From Aureimonas psammosilenae (GTDB taxonomy: Bacteria; Pseudomonadota; Alphaproteobacteria; Rhizobiales; Rhizobiaceae), in the NCBI RefSeq assembly GCF_009176975.1, contig NZ_WEZG01000017.1, positions 1 to 59,560 of the forward strand: 59,560 bases of DNA. Reading direction: 5' to 3'. Positions 35,630 to 44,415 of the stretch are shown here, piece after piece; position 1 is the first letter of the stretch, and every line of letters begins with the position of its first letter. The notes under the pieces were generated by a model, which was not told the DNA's origin, searched no databases, and saw nothing but the letters and a program-made list of their open reading frames with translations. A program made the position numbers and the translations under genes.

Positions 35630-35647
35630 TGCTAAAACCTTTTAGCA
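35630..35647. promoter_or_regulatory. LacI operator 1
   Basis: TGCTAAAA, two bases, TTTTAGCA: perfect 8-bp arms. Centre to centre it is 31 bp from operator 2, about three helical turns, which suits cooperative binding. Confidence 0.75.
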
Positions 35648-35660
35648 TAGCTTTTCGAAT

Positions 35661-35678
35661 TGCTGGAACGTTTTAGCA
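35661..35678. promoter_or_regulatory. LacI operator 2
   Basis: TGCTGGAA, CG, TTTTAGCA. The right half is identical to operator 1 and the left half differs at two bases. Confidence 0.65.
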
Positions 35679-35783
35679 AACAGGACTGAAGGTGATAAGG
35701 CCTGTTTGTCCGAGTGCTGCTCCGCGCCTGCGCGCTTGCCATCGCCGCCTGACCAGAAGCCAGCAACCGAGGGGGAATTTTCG

Positions 35784-37031
35784 ATGCCGAAGACCACAGG
35801 TGCATTTGTCTCGTTGATGATGCTTCTTTCCTCGACCGCCCTTGCCGGCGCGGAGGAGGCGACGCTCTGGGTTCGCACGTCCTCGGCGCCCGTGCTCGAG
35901 GGTCTCGCCCAACGCTACAACGCCGCACATTCCGACAAGATCACGGTCACCGCCATCACGGCCGAGCAGATGGTGCCCAAACTCGGCGCGGCGCTGGCCG
36001 GCGGAACACCCCCGGACGGTGCGGTGCTCGACCTCATCTACATGCCGACCTTCGCTGCAAACGAGAGCCTCGAGGACATCACCGATTTCGTGAAGAGCCG
36101 GCCCTATGCCAACGCCATGAGCCCTTCGCATATCCGCCTCGCGACATACGAAGACAAGATCTACGGCGTGCCCGCCCTGCCGGATGCCTCCATCATCGCC
36201 TACAACACCGATCTCTTCCAGAAAGCCGGGCTCGATCCCGCCAAAGCTCCCGCATCGCTGGAGGAACTTGCGGCGGATGCCAAGAAGATCGCGGCGCTCG
36301 GCAACGAGACCTACGGCTTCTATTTCGTCGCCAACTCGGGAAGCTGGCTGATCTACGACTTCCTGCCCCATCTCTGGGCGGCGGGCGCCGACATCCTCAG
36401 CCCCGACGGGCGCGAGGCGACCGTCGACACACCCGCACTGCGCGAGACGATCGCGGCCTATCGCGAGATGTGGAAGAACAAGGCTATCCATCCGACCTCG
36501 CGCTCGGGCAACGGCAACAACGCGGTGGAAGCCTTCGCTTCCGGCAAGGTCGGCATTCTGATGACCGGCTCCTATATCGTGAACCTTCTGACCTCCAAAT
36601 ATCCGGATGTGAAGTTCGCCGTCGCGCCGATCCCCGGACCGAAGGGCGGCGAATCGAGTTTCGCGGGCGGCGACACGCTCGCGCTGATGGCGGGCGTCGG
36701 CGAGGAGAAGAAGCGCGTCGTTCTGGATTTCGTGGACTTCTACATGGCGCCCGAGAACCAAGTCTACATCACGAAGGAGTCCGGCATGCCGTCCCGCACG
36801 GATCTGGCGGCCGATGCCTATGCAAGCTTCGACAAGCGCAACCTCGTCGCCTACGACATCCTCACCAAGGCCCGCACCCCCTACACCTTTTCGTCCGACG
36901 AACTCTTCGTGAGCCGTACGGGCCCGTTCGTGAACCTCATCCAGGAAGCGGTCTTCGGCGAGGACGTGGACGGCGCCATCAAGCGAGCGCAAGACGACTT
37001 CAGCAAGGTCCTGAAACGCACCAACCCCTGA
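35784..37031 (+). CDS. Ugp/Mal-type sugar ABC transporter substrate-binding protein
   Basis: A 415-residue SBP of family 1 (MalE/UgpB type). A signal peptide precedes a likely cleavage after AGA at residue 23. The mature part opens EATLWVRTSSAPVLEGLAQR and includes YGVPALPDASIIAYNTDLF with FAGGDTLALMAG and EKKRVVLDFVDFY, all typical. It binds an oligosaccharide or glycoside; linkage to GH127 suggests arabinofuranosides. The start has GAGGGGGA upstream. First gene of an operon running to 41933, with LacI control from the divergent gene. Confidence 0.9.
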   Translation: MPKTTGAFVSLMMLLSSTALAGAEEATLWVRTSSAPVLEGLAQRYNAAHSDKITVTAITAEQMVPKLGAALAGGTPPDGAVLDLIYMPTFAANESLEDITDFVKSRPYANAMSPSHIRLATYEDKIYGVPALPDASIIAYNTDLFQKAGLDPAKAPASLEELAADAKKIAALGNETYGFYFVANSGSWLIYDFLPHLWAAGADILSPDGREATVDTPALRETIAAYREMWKNKAIHPTSRSGNGNNAVEAFASGKVGILMTGSYIVNLLTSKYPDVKFAVAPIPGPKGGESSFAGGDTLALMAGVGEEKKRVVLDFVDFYMAPENQVYITKESGMPSRTDLAADAYASFDKRNLVAYDILTKARTPYTFSSDELFVSRTGPFVNLIQEAVFGEDVDGAIKRAQDDFSKVLKRTNP

Positions 37032-37068
37032 CGCCAGGGTCGCGAACGAGGGGCGGAGGGAACCGAGC

Positions 37069-38004
37069 GTGTCGATCATCGCCGCAGCCACGGAAAAGCG
37101 GGCGCGACGCGGGAGCGTTAAGGAGGATTCCGAGCCGCATGGCTGGCTCGGTCTTGCCTTCGTCCTGCCGAGCCTCGCCTTCATCCTCCTTCTCTTCCTC
37201 ATACCGCTCGCGATGGCGGTCTGGATGAGCTTCCACAATTGGCCGCTTCTCGGGAGGGTGCGCTTCGTCGGTTTGGCGAACTACGCCGAACTGATGGGCG
37301 ACATGCAGTTCTGGCATTCGCTCGGCTTCACGGCGCTCTACACGGTGCTCGTCACGGTCGCGATCATGGCCGTGGCGTTGCCGCTCGCGCTTTTGGTCGA
37401 CCGCCCGCTGCGGATGGCCGGTTTCTTCCGCACGATCTACTTCATGCCGGTCGTGGTCGGCTTCGGCGCGGCCTCGACGCTCTGGATGTGGCTTCTGAAC
37501 CCCGACAACGGCGTCTTCGCCGAGCTTCTGCGCGGCCTCGGCCTCATCGATTCCGCGCCCCGCCCGCTCGAAAGCTTCTGGCCGGCGCTCGGCGTCATCA
37601 TCCTGATGGTGGTCTGGAAGACGGCGGGCTTCACCATGGTGATCCTTCTGACCGGTCTCCAGAGCATTCCGAACGACGTGATCGAGGCGGCCAAGATCGA
37701 CGGGGCGCGGCCGCTCGCGCGGCTGCGGCGCATCACGCTGCCCTTGATGCGCAACTCCATCCTCCTCGCCCTTGTTCTGAACGTCACCTCGTCCATGCTC
37801 GCCTTCGACCAGTTCTTCATCGTGACGCAGGGCGGCCCAAACAATTCCACCATCTCGGCGGTGTTCTCGATCTACCTCGCCTCCTTCTCATCCTACCGCC
37901 TCGGCTACGGCGCGGCGATGTCCTTCGTCCTGCTCGTCGTCCTCGTCGCCCTTTCGTCGGTGCAGCTTGCCTTCATGCGTCAGCGCCCGGAGGACAGCCG
38001 ATGA
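37069..38004 (+). CDS. Sugar ABC transporter permease, MalF/UgpA type
   Basis: A 311-residue permease with about six membrane segments. The family EAA loop reads EAAKIDGARPLARLRRITLP, the site that contacts the ATPase. FGAASTLWMWLLNPDNGVFAE and SMLAFDQFFIVTQGG are further typical parts. GTG 37069 is preceded by GGAGGG with eight bases spacing. It overlaps the partner permease gene at its end (ATGA). It pairs with the MalG-type subunit and the UgpC-type ATPase. Confidence 0.92.
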   Translation: MSIIAAATEKRARRGSVKEDSEPHGWLGLAFVLPSLAFILLLFLIPLAMAVWMSFHNWPLLGRVRFVGLANYAELMGDMQFWHSLGFTALYTVLVTVAIMAVALPLALLVDRPLRMAGFFRTIYFMPVVVGFGAASTLWMWLLNPDNGVFAELLRGLGLIDSAPRPLESFWPALGVIILMVVWKTAGFTMVILLTGLQSIPNDVIEAAKIDGARPLARLRRITLPLMRNSILLALVLNVTSSMLAFDQFFIVTQGGPNNSTISAVFSIYLASFSSYRLGYGAAMSFVLLVVLVALSSVQLAFMRQRPEDSR

Positions 38005-38855
38005 GTTCCACCGACGCCGCGCCCGGCGAACGGGCACGCTTTTTCGGCTTCGTTATCGCCGCCGGGCTCGTCGCGCTGTTCTTCCTGATGCCCCTCGTCT
38101 GGTCCTTGGCCAATTCCTTCAAGCCGGCGGCCGATGCGCTGGCGAATCCCGCGGCCTTGTTTTCCAGAGCCTTCTCGCTCGAAAACTATCGCCGCCTCGA
38201 AGGCGTCGGGGCGGGTTGGACGAGTTATGCGACGAACTCCGTTCTTCTCGCGCTCGGCACGGTGGTGATCACCGTCCTCGTTTCGGTGCCCGCCGGCTAC
38301 GGTTTCTCGAAGTTCCGCTTCCCCGGCCAGACCGCGCTCTTCGTCGCGATCATGGCGACGATGATGATCCCGTTCCAGTCGATCCTGACGCCGCTCTTCC
38401 TGATCATGAAGCTGCTGCGCCTTCAGAACAGCCTCTTCGGCCTCGTCCTGATCTACGTGACCTTCCAACTCCCCTTCTCGATCTTCATGATGCGAAACGC
38501 CTTCGACGCGGTGCCGCGCGCCCTGATCGAGGCGGCGCGGATCGACGGGGCGAGCCAATGGACGATCCTGCGGCGGATCATGCTGCCGATCGCTCTGCCG
38601 GGCGTCGCCACCGTCGCGATGTTCGCCTTTCTCAATTCCTGGAACGAGTTCCTGGCGGCGCTGATCTTCCTGTCCGACCAGAACAAGTTCACACTGCCGA
38701 TCATGCTGGTGAACGTCTCGTCCGGCATCTACGGCATCATCGACTGGGGTGCGCTCCAGGCCGGCATCACGGTGTCGATGGCGCCCTGCATCGCCCTCTT
38801 CCTTCTTCTGCAACGCTACTACGTGCGCGGGCTGACCGCCGGCGCGGTGAAGTAG
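38001..38855 (+). CDS. Sugar ABC transporter permease, MalG/UgpE type
   Basis: A 284-residue permease. Six hydrophobic segments are seen; the EAA motif is EAARIDGASQWTILRRIMLP. It starts with a four-base overlap with the MalF-type gene. A Pro/Gly-rich loop, VSVPAGYGFSKFRFPG, and the end QRYYVRGLTAGAVK match this family. GH127 follows 18 bp after the stop. Confidence 0.93.
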   Translation: MSSTDAAPGERARFFGFVIAAGLVALFFLMPLVWSLANSFKPAADALANPAALFSRAFSLENYRRLEGVGAGWTSYATNSVLLALGTVVITVLVSVPAGYGFSKFRFPGQTALFVAIMATMMIPFQSILTPLFLIMKLLRLQNSLFGLVLIYVTFQLPFSIFMMRNAFDAVPRALIEAARIDGASQWTILRRIMLPIALPGVATVAMFAFLNSWNEFLAALIFLSDQNKFTLPIMLVNVSSGIYGIIDWGALQAGITVSMAPCIALFLLLQRYYVRGLTAGAVK

Positions 38856-38873
38856 CCTCCGCAAGGAAACGCC

Positions 38874-40820
38874 ATGTCCTCCCTGCCGAAATCCGTGGCG
38901 CCCGCCGCATCTGGCGCGCACCAGCGCTTCGTGCCTGTCGATCACACCAAGGTCGCCTTCCCGGGCGGCTTCTGGGAAAGCTGGACCCGCACCGCCCGCG
39001 AGGTCACGGTTCCCTCGCAATACCGGCGGCTCGAGGAAGAAGGCTTCCTGGAAGTGCTCGACTTCGGCAAGCCGCCCGCGCCCCTCGTTCGCCCGATCCA
39101 GCCGAGCGGGCTGTCGATGCAGCACTTCTTCGATTCCGACTTCGGCAAGTGGATCGAGGCGGCGAGCTATACGCTGAAGACTCATCCCGATCCCGACCTC
39201 GAGGCCAAGATCGACGGCATCGTGGAAAAGCTCGAACAGGGTCAGATGGCGGACGGTTATCTCAACTCCTGGTTCATCCGCCGCGAGCCGGAAAAGCGCT
39301 GGACGAACCTGCGCGATCTCCATGAGATGTATTCCATGGGCCACCTCCTAGAGGGGGCGGTCGCCTATTTCGAGGCGACCGGCAAGCGGCGCTTCCTCGA
39401 CGTGATGATCCGTGCCGTCGACCACATCATCGACACCTTCGGGCCGGAGCCGGACAAGCTTGCCGGCTATGATGCGCACGAGGAGATCGAGCTGGCGCTG
39501 GTGAAGCTCTGGCGCGTCACCGGCGATCCGCGCCACCTGAAGCTTGCCACTTGGTTCGTCGACGAGCGCGGGCAGATGCCTTCCTATTACGATGGGGAAG
39601 CGCGCCGGCGCGGCGAGGACCCCGCAACCTACATCTACCAGACCTATGCCTACAGCCAGGCTCACGAGCCGGTGCGCGAGCAGCGGGAGGTCGTCGGCCA
39701 CGCCGTGCGGGCGATGTATCTTTTCTCCGCCATGGCGGACCTGTCGCACGAGAACGACGATCCGGCGTTGAAGGCGGCCTGCGACCGGCTGTTCGACAAC
39801 CTGACCGGACGCCAGCTCTATGTCACGGGCGGTCTCGGGCCGTCGGCGTCCAACGAGGGCTTCACCCGCGCCTTCGACCTGCCGAACGAGACGGCCTATG
39901 CCGAAACCTGCGCGGCGGTCGCGCTTGGCTTCTGGACGCACCGCATGGCGCAGACCGATCTCGACCGGCGGTTCACAGACCGGCTGGAAACGGTCCTCTA
40001 CAACGGCGCCCTGTCCGGCATCGCGCGCGACGGCGAGCATTACTTCTACGAGAACGTCCTTGAAAGCCACGGCCAGCACCGGCGATGGAAATGGCACTAC
40101 TGCCCCTGCTGCCCGACCAACATCGCGCGGATGCTGACCTCGCTCGGCCAGTATTTCTATTCCGCCAAGAAGGACGAGCTCGCCGTCCACCTTTACGGGG
40201 AAAACACGGCCGAACTCGATATCGGAGGCCGCTTCGTGCGGCTGCGCCAGGAAACGCGCTATCCGTGGGACGGCGACGTGGCGCTTGCCCTGACCCTGGA
40301 GAATCCGGCGACCTTCACGTTCACCTTGCGCATTCCCGGCTGGTGCCGGGAAGCAAGCGTGAGCGTCAACGGCGAAACCGTTGATCTCGGCGCGGCATGC
40401 GTGAAGGGCTACGCATCGATCACGCGCGAATGGCGGAACGGGGACGAGATCCGCCTGTCCTTTGCGATGCCGGCCGAGCGCCTCTACGCCCATCCGGCGG
40501 CGGGCGAGGACGCGGGCCGCGTCGCGCTCCGGCGCGGGCCGGTGGTTTATTGCGTCGAGGAGGCCGATATCGGCATCGAGCCGCAGCGCCTGCGCCTCAG
40601 TTCCGAAGCCGCACTGGAGCCGAGATTCGACGCGACGCTTCTGGGCGGCGCGGTGGTGCTGGAAGCCGAGGGGCTGGAAGCCGATGCTCAAGGATGGACG
40701 GGCGATCTTTATCGCACGACGGCTCCGGAACTTCGGCCTCGGCCGTTCCGGGCGATCCCCTATCATCTCTGGGCCAATCGCGAGACCGGCGCCATGCAGG
40801 TCTGGCTTCTGGAAGCTTGA
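38874..40820 (+). CDS. GH127 beta-L-arabinofuranosidase (cytoplasmic)
   Basis: A 648-residue glycoside hydrolase of family 127 (DUF1680). By alignment with HypBA1, Glu328 in NEGFTRAF corresponds to its acid/base Glu322; Glu344-Thr-Cys346 (AYAETC) corresponds to Glu338 and Cys340; and Cys412/Cys413 (CPCCPTNIARML) correspond to Cys417, the nucleophile, and Cys418. The Zn-Cys site is complete, so it should be active. No signal peptide is present, so substrates are cleaved after import by the upstream transporter. It releases terminal beta-L-arabinofuranose from short arabinosides. Confidence 0.93.
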   Translation: MSSLPKSVAPAASGAHQRFVPVDHTKVAFPGGFWESWTRTAREVTVPSQYRRLEEEGFLEVLDFGKPPAPLVRPIQPSGLSMQHFFDSDFGKWIEAASYTLKTHPDPDLEAKIDGIVEKLEQGQMADGYLNSWFIRREPEKRWTNLRDLHEMYSMGHLLEGAVAYFEATGKRRFLDVMIRAVDHIIDTFGPEPDKLAGYDAHEEIELALVKLWRVTGDPRHLKLATWFVDERGQMPSYYDGEARRRGEDPATYIYQTYAYSQAHEPVREQREVVGHAVRAMYLFSAMADLSHENDDPALKAACDRLFDNLTGRQLYVTGGLGPSASNEGFTRAFDLPNETAYAETCAAVALGFWTHRMAQTDLDRRFTDRLETVLYNGALSGIARDGEHYFYENVLESHGQHRRWKWHYCPCCPTNIARMLTSLGQYFYSAKKDELAVHLYGENTAELDIGGRFVRLRQETRYPWDGDVALALTLENPATFTFTLRIPGWCREASVSVNGETVDLGAACVKGYASITREWRNGDEIRLSFAMPAERLYAHPAAGEDAGRVALRRGPVVYCVEEADIGIEPQRLRLSSEAALEPRFDATLLGGAVVLEAEGLEADAQGWTGDLYRTTAPELRPRPFRAIPYHLWANRETGAMQVWLLEA

Positions 40821-40832
40821 TGGAGGCGGGCG

Positions 40833-41933
40833 ATGGCACGATTGGAACTGAAGCGGGTCGTGAAGTCCTACGGCATCTATGAAGCCGTCCGGGGCGTCGA
40901 CCTCGTGATCGCGGACAACGAGTTCGTCGTCTTCGTCGGCCCGTCGGGCTGCGGCAAGTCCACGACGCTTCGCATGATCGCAGGGCTTGAACATGTCTCG
41001 AGCGGCGAGATCGTCATCGGCGACAGGATCGTGAACCGACTTCAGCCGGGCGAGCGCGACATCGCGATGGTGTTCCAGAACTACGCGCTGTACCCGCATA
41101 TGACGGTCGCCGAGAACATCGCCTTCTGTCTCGAGCAACAGCGCGTCCCGAAGGGCGAGATCGGTCAGCGGATCCGCCGCGCGGCCGAGACGCTGCACAT
41201 CGAAGCGCTGCTCGACCGGAAACCCGGCCAGCTTTCCGGCGGCCAGCGCCAGCGCGTCGCGATGGGGCGCGCGATCGTGCGCAATCCCAAGGTCTTTCTG
41301 TTCGACGAGCCCTTGTCCAATCTCGACGCCAAGCTTCGCGTCCAGATGCGGACCGAGATCAAGCGCCTGCATCAGTTATTTCCGACAACCACGGTCTACG
41401 TGACGCACGACCAGATCGAAGCCATGACCATGGCCGACCGCGTCGTGGTCATGAATGCGGGACTGATCGAACAATGCGGACCGCCGCAGGAGCTCTACCA
41501 CCGCCCCGCGACACGCTTCGTCGCCAGTTTCATCGGTTCGCCCTCAATGAACATCCTTCCCGCTCGGCTGGAGGCCGCGGGCGACGCGCTGGTTCTCGTT
41601 CTGGCCGACGGGTCGCGCGTGTCCGTTCCGGCTGAGCGACGCGCCCGCTATGCTCCCCATGCGGGACGGGAGGTCGATTTCGGCATCCGGCCGGAGGCGA
41701 TTGTTGTCCGGAGCGAACGCGCCGCCGGGGCCACGATCGAAGCGCGGGTGGATCTCATCGAGCCGCTCGGCGCCTCCACGATGATCTACTTCGACATCGC
41801 CGGACAAACGCTTTGCGCCTCCATCGACCCCGAAACCGCTCCGAGCGCCGGCACACTCATGCCGCTCGCCTTCGATATGCAGCGCATGCATCTCTTCAGT
41901 CGCGACACGGGACGCTCACTCGATGTCGAATGA
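40833..41933 (+). CDS. Sugar ABC transporter ATPase, UgpC/MsmX type
   Basis: A 366-residue ATPase. Walker A GPSGCGKSTT, Q-loop FQNYALYPHMTV, signature LSGGQRQRVAMGRAI, Walker B VFLFDEPLSNLD and H-loop VYVTHDQIEAM are intact. A C-terminal OB/TOBE regulatory domain has VDFGIRPEAIVV. The frame starts at ATG 40833 with GGAGG before it, 12 bp after the GH127 stop. It energises the MalF/MalG-like permeases. Confidence 0.94.
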   Translation: MARLELKRVVKSYGIYEAVRGVDLVIADNEFVVFVGPSGCGKSTTLRMIAGLEHVSSGEIVIGDRIVNRLQPGERDIAMVFQNYALYPHMTVAENIAFCLEQQRVPKGEIGQRIRRAAETLHIEALLDRKPGQLSGGQRQRVAMGRAIVRNPKVFLFDEPLSNLDAKLRVQMRTEIKRLHQLFPTTTVYVTHDQIEAMTMADRVVVMNAGLIEQCGPPQELYHRPATRFVASFIGSPSMNILPARLEAAGDALVLVLADGSRVSVPAERRARYAPHAGREVDFGIRPEAIVVRSERAAGATIEARVDLIEPLGASTMIYFDIAGQTLCASIDPETAPSAGTLMPLAFDMQRMHLFSRDTGRSLDVE

Positions 41934-41976
41934 AGGCCAAGAATAAGCGGGCGATCGCGCCGCGGAGACCCGTTCG

Positions 41977-43329
41977 ATGATCCTGTCCGAATACGTCATT
42001 CCCGGCATGCGCATTCGCGATCACCGCGTCGCGGTGCCGCTGGACTGGCAGCGACCGGAGAACGGGCGCCAGATTCACGTCTTCGCGCGCGAGGTGGTGA
42101 ACCCCATGCGCGACAGCGAGGCGGCGCTGCCCAAGCTCCTTTTTCTCCAAGGCGGGCCGGGCGGCAAGTCGCCCCGGCCGGCGGGTGGGCCGCCTTGGCT
42201 GAAGGAAGCGCTGAAATCCCATCGCGTCATTCTTCTCGACCAGCGCGGCACGGGACGCTCATGCCCGATCGCAGGGGTCGACATGGCGGGCTTCGAGAAT
42301 GGGGAGGAGGCAGCCGATCACCTCAGCCTGTTCCGCGCCGACAGCATCGTGCGCGACGCCGAGCATCTGCGAAAGACGGTGTTCGGGAACACGAAGTGGG
42401 AAACGCTTGGGCAGAGCTACGGCGGCTTCGTCACTATTACCTACCTGTCCTTCGCCCCGGAAGGTCTTGCGGCCTGCTACGTCACGGGTGGGCTGCCGGG
42501 TCTTTCGGCCAGCGCTGAGGACGTTTATCGCCGCACTTTCCCGCGCGCCCGCGAGAAGACAAGGGCTTTCTACGAGCGCTACCCGGACGACCGTGCCCGG
42601 ATCGGCCGCGTCGCCGACTTCATCGCCGCGAACGACGTCCGTCTCCCCAACGGCGACCGTCTCACCGTTCCGCGCCTCCAGATCGTCGGTATCGACCTCG
42701 GCATGGGACCGGGCTTCGAGAACGTCCACTGGCTGTTCGACGAGGCCTTCGCGGACGCCGGCGAAACGCGGCTGTCCGATCATTTCCTGGCGGAAGTGGC
42801 GCGCCTCACCTCCTACGACGGCAATCCGCTCTACACGGTGATGCAGGAGAGCATTTATGGGCAGGGCGAAGGAGCTACGGCTTGGGCGGCGTGCCGCGTC
42901 CTTGCCGAACATCCCGACTTTGCGCCGGATCATCGGCCCCTGCTCTTGCCCGGCGAAATGATCTATCCCTGGATGTTCCGGGACATCCGATCGCTGCGCG
43001 CGTTCGAGGCAGCGGCGGAAGCCCTGGCGGCGAAGCCGCGGCACGATCCGCTTTACAATGCGGATCGCCTCGCCGCGAACGAGGTCCCGCTCGCCGCCGC
43101 GGTCTATTTCGACGATCTCTATGTCGATGCGGGCTTGTCCCTGGAAACGGCGGCCGGCATCGGTAACGCGCAGGTCTGGGTGACGAACGAGTACGAGCAC
43201 GACGGCGTGCGAGCTTCACCTCATGTCTTTGCCCGACTTCGTGATATGGTTCGCGAACGCGGTGGCCCGCTTCCTCCCCATATTCCGGATTACTCCTTCG
43301 GTCGTCAGCCATCCAGTGACGCGGTTTGA
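41977..43329 (+). CDS. Proline-iminopeptidase-like alpha/beta hydrolase
   Basis: A 450-residue S33-type hydrolase. LFLQGGPGGKSPRP forms the oxyanion hole; VILLDQRGTGRSCPI follows; the nucleophile Ser lies in LGQSYGGFVT; the Asp in VYFDDLYVD and His in EYEHDGVR complete the triad. Family members remove N-terminal proline from peptides. It begins 43 bp after the ATPase stop and may be a read-through passenger of the arabinoside operon, since peptide cleavage has no evident link to sugar use. No signal peptide. Confidence 0.88.
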   Translation: MILSEYVIPGMRIRDHRVAVPLDWQRPENGRQIHVFAREVVNPMRDSEAALPKLLFLQGGPGGKSPRPAGGPPWLKEALKSHRVILLDQRGTGRSCPIAGVDMAGFENGEEAADHLSLFRADSIVRDAEHLRKTVFGNTKWETLGQSYGGFVTITYLSFAPEGLAACYVTGGLPGLSASAEDVYRRTFPRAREKTRAFYERYPDDRARIGRVADFIAANDVRLPNGDRLTVPRLQIVGIDLGMGPGFENVHWLFDEAFADAGETRLSDHFLAEVARLTSYDGNPLYTVMQESIYGQGEGATAWAACRVLAEHPDFAPDHRPLLLPGEMIYPWMFRDIRSLRAFEAAAEALAAKPRHDPLYNADRLAANEVPLAAAVYFDDLYVDAGLSLETAAGIGNAQVWVTNEYEHDGVRASPHVFARLRDMVRERGGPLPPHIPDYSFGRQPSSDAV

Positions 43330-43460
43330 AACTATTCCTCAGTTAGCCTCGAAGTGCTGAAGATTGAGTCTGTCATCTCGTCCAATGACTTGTCTTAACG
43401 AGGCAGCGCTCGGTCCCCTTCGCAGCACCGAAAGCGATGGCTTGAATAAAGAGTAAGATC

Positions 43461-43515
43461 GAATGGCAGCTTTCTAGCAAGTTTCCCACAAAGCGGACGG
43501 ACCGCTTTCGGCCCG
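43461..43515 (+). repeat. Dispersed ~55-bp repeat, copy G
   Basis: Left arm GAATGGCAGCTTTC, spacer, then AAAGCGGACGGACCGCTTTC and GGCCCG. AAAGCGG/CCGCTTT are perfect 7-bp inverted arms. It lies after the hydrolase gene and before the recombinase. Confidence 0.85.
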
Positions 43516-43591
43516 TTTTTCAGTTTCATCCCACAAGCCGTTCGCGCAGCCTCACATTCCCGTCAGCCATGCTGGCCGTGGAAGAACGACA

Positions 43592-44224
43592 ATGGGACAT
43601 TCGACATTTGATCCGGCAACGAACGTAAGGAGAGCATGGAACGCAGGCCGAGTGGTTGGCGCCAAGCGAGCATTGAAGCTGCCACAGGTCTGGGCAATCC
43701 GCTTCTGGCTCGACCATGAAGGGCGTCTTCGCGACAGGGCGCTGTTTGATCTTGCAGTCGACAGCAAGCTACGTGGCTGTGACGTCGTGAAGGTGAAGAT
43801 CGGCGACTTCGTGTCGGGTGGACGCATTCGTGCCCGCGCCATCGTTGTGCAGCGTAAGACGAAGCGGCCAGTGCAGTTCGAACTCATGGAAGCAGCACGC
43901 ACGAGCCTGCTGGCATGGCTGGAGCGACGCGGCGGAACGGTCGATGACTACGCTTTTCCGAGCCGCATCGATCACTCCACTCACCTCAGCACACGGCAGT
44001 ATGCTCGCCTCGTCGATGAGTGGGTGACAGCGATCGGTCTGCGAAGGGAGGACTACGGCACGCATTCGCTGCGGCGGACGAAGGCGTCGATCATATATCG
44101 GGCGACCGGCAATCTTCGTGCTGTTCAGATCCTGTTTGGTCATACCAAGATCGAAAGCACGGTGCGCTATCTCGGTGTCGACGTTGAGGATGCACTAACC
44201 CTTGCCGAGGGAATCGAGGTTTAG
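43592..44224 (+). CDS. Short tyrosine recombinase, catalytic domain only
   Basis: A 210-residue protein. The catalytic set appears complete: Arg in DSKLRGCDVV, Lys in VQRKTKRPVQ, His-x-x-Arg in GTHSLRRTKA, His in FGHTKIESTV and Tyr in RYLGVD. The N-terminal SAM-like arm-binding domain of full integrases is missing; the catalytic domain begins only about 45 residues in. It resembles the small stand-alone integrases common in alphaproteobacteria, whose target is unknown. It lies between repeat copy G and the Gfo/Idh cluster. Confidence 0.87.
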   Translation: MGHSTFDPATNVRRAWNAGRVVGAKRALKLPQVWAIRFWLDHEGRLRDRALFDLAVDSKLRGCDVVKVKIGDFVSGGRIRARAIVVQRKTKRPVQFELMEAARTSLLAWLERRGGTVDDYAFPSRIDHSTHLSTRQYARLVDEWVTAIGLRREDYGTHSLRRTKASIIYRATGNLRAVQILFGHTKIESTVRYLGVDVEDALTLAEGIEV

Positions 44225-44415
44225 GATCTCCTTAGATCGCAGCATCCCGACGGGGACGGCCGCTTACGAGTCTTGTTTGCGACCGTTCCGATAGCGGCGT
44301 GGGGTAAATTAGTGCCGGTTCCCGTTTGGAGAGAGTGGCTGGTAAAGCTGGCATGCCTGACAAGGGCGTCTGTTCCCCGCGCATCCCTGAGAGCAATCCG
44401 ATCGGTGCCCCGACC

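Noticed and set aside
39348-41372. 674-residue minus-strand open frame
   Set aside because: Opposite GH127 and the UgpC-type ATPase, which carry full catalytic motifs. It is an antisense artefact.
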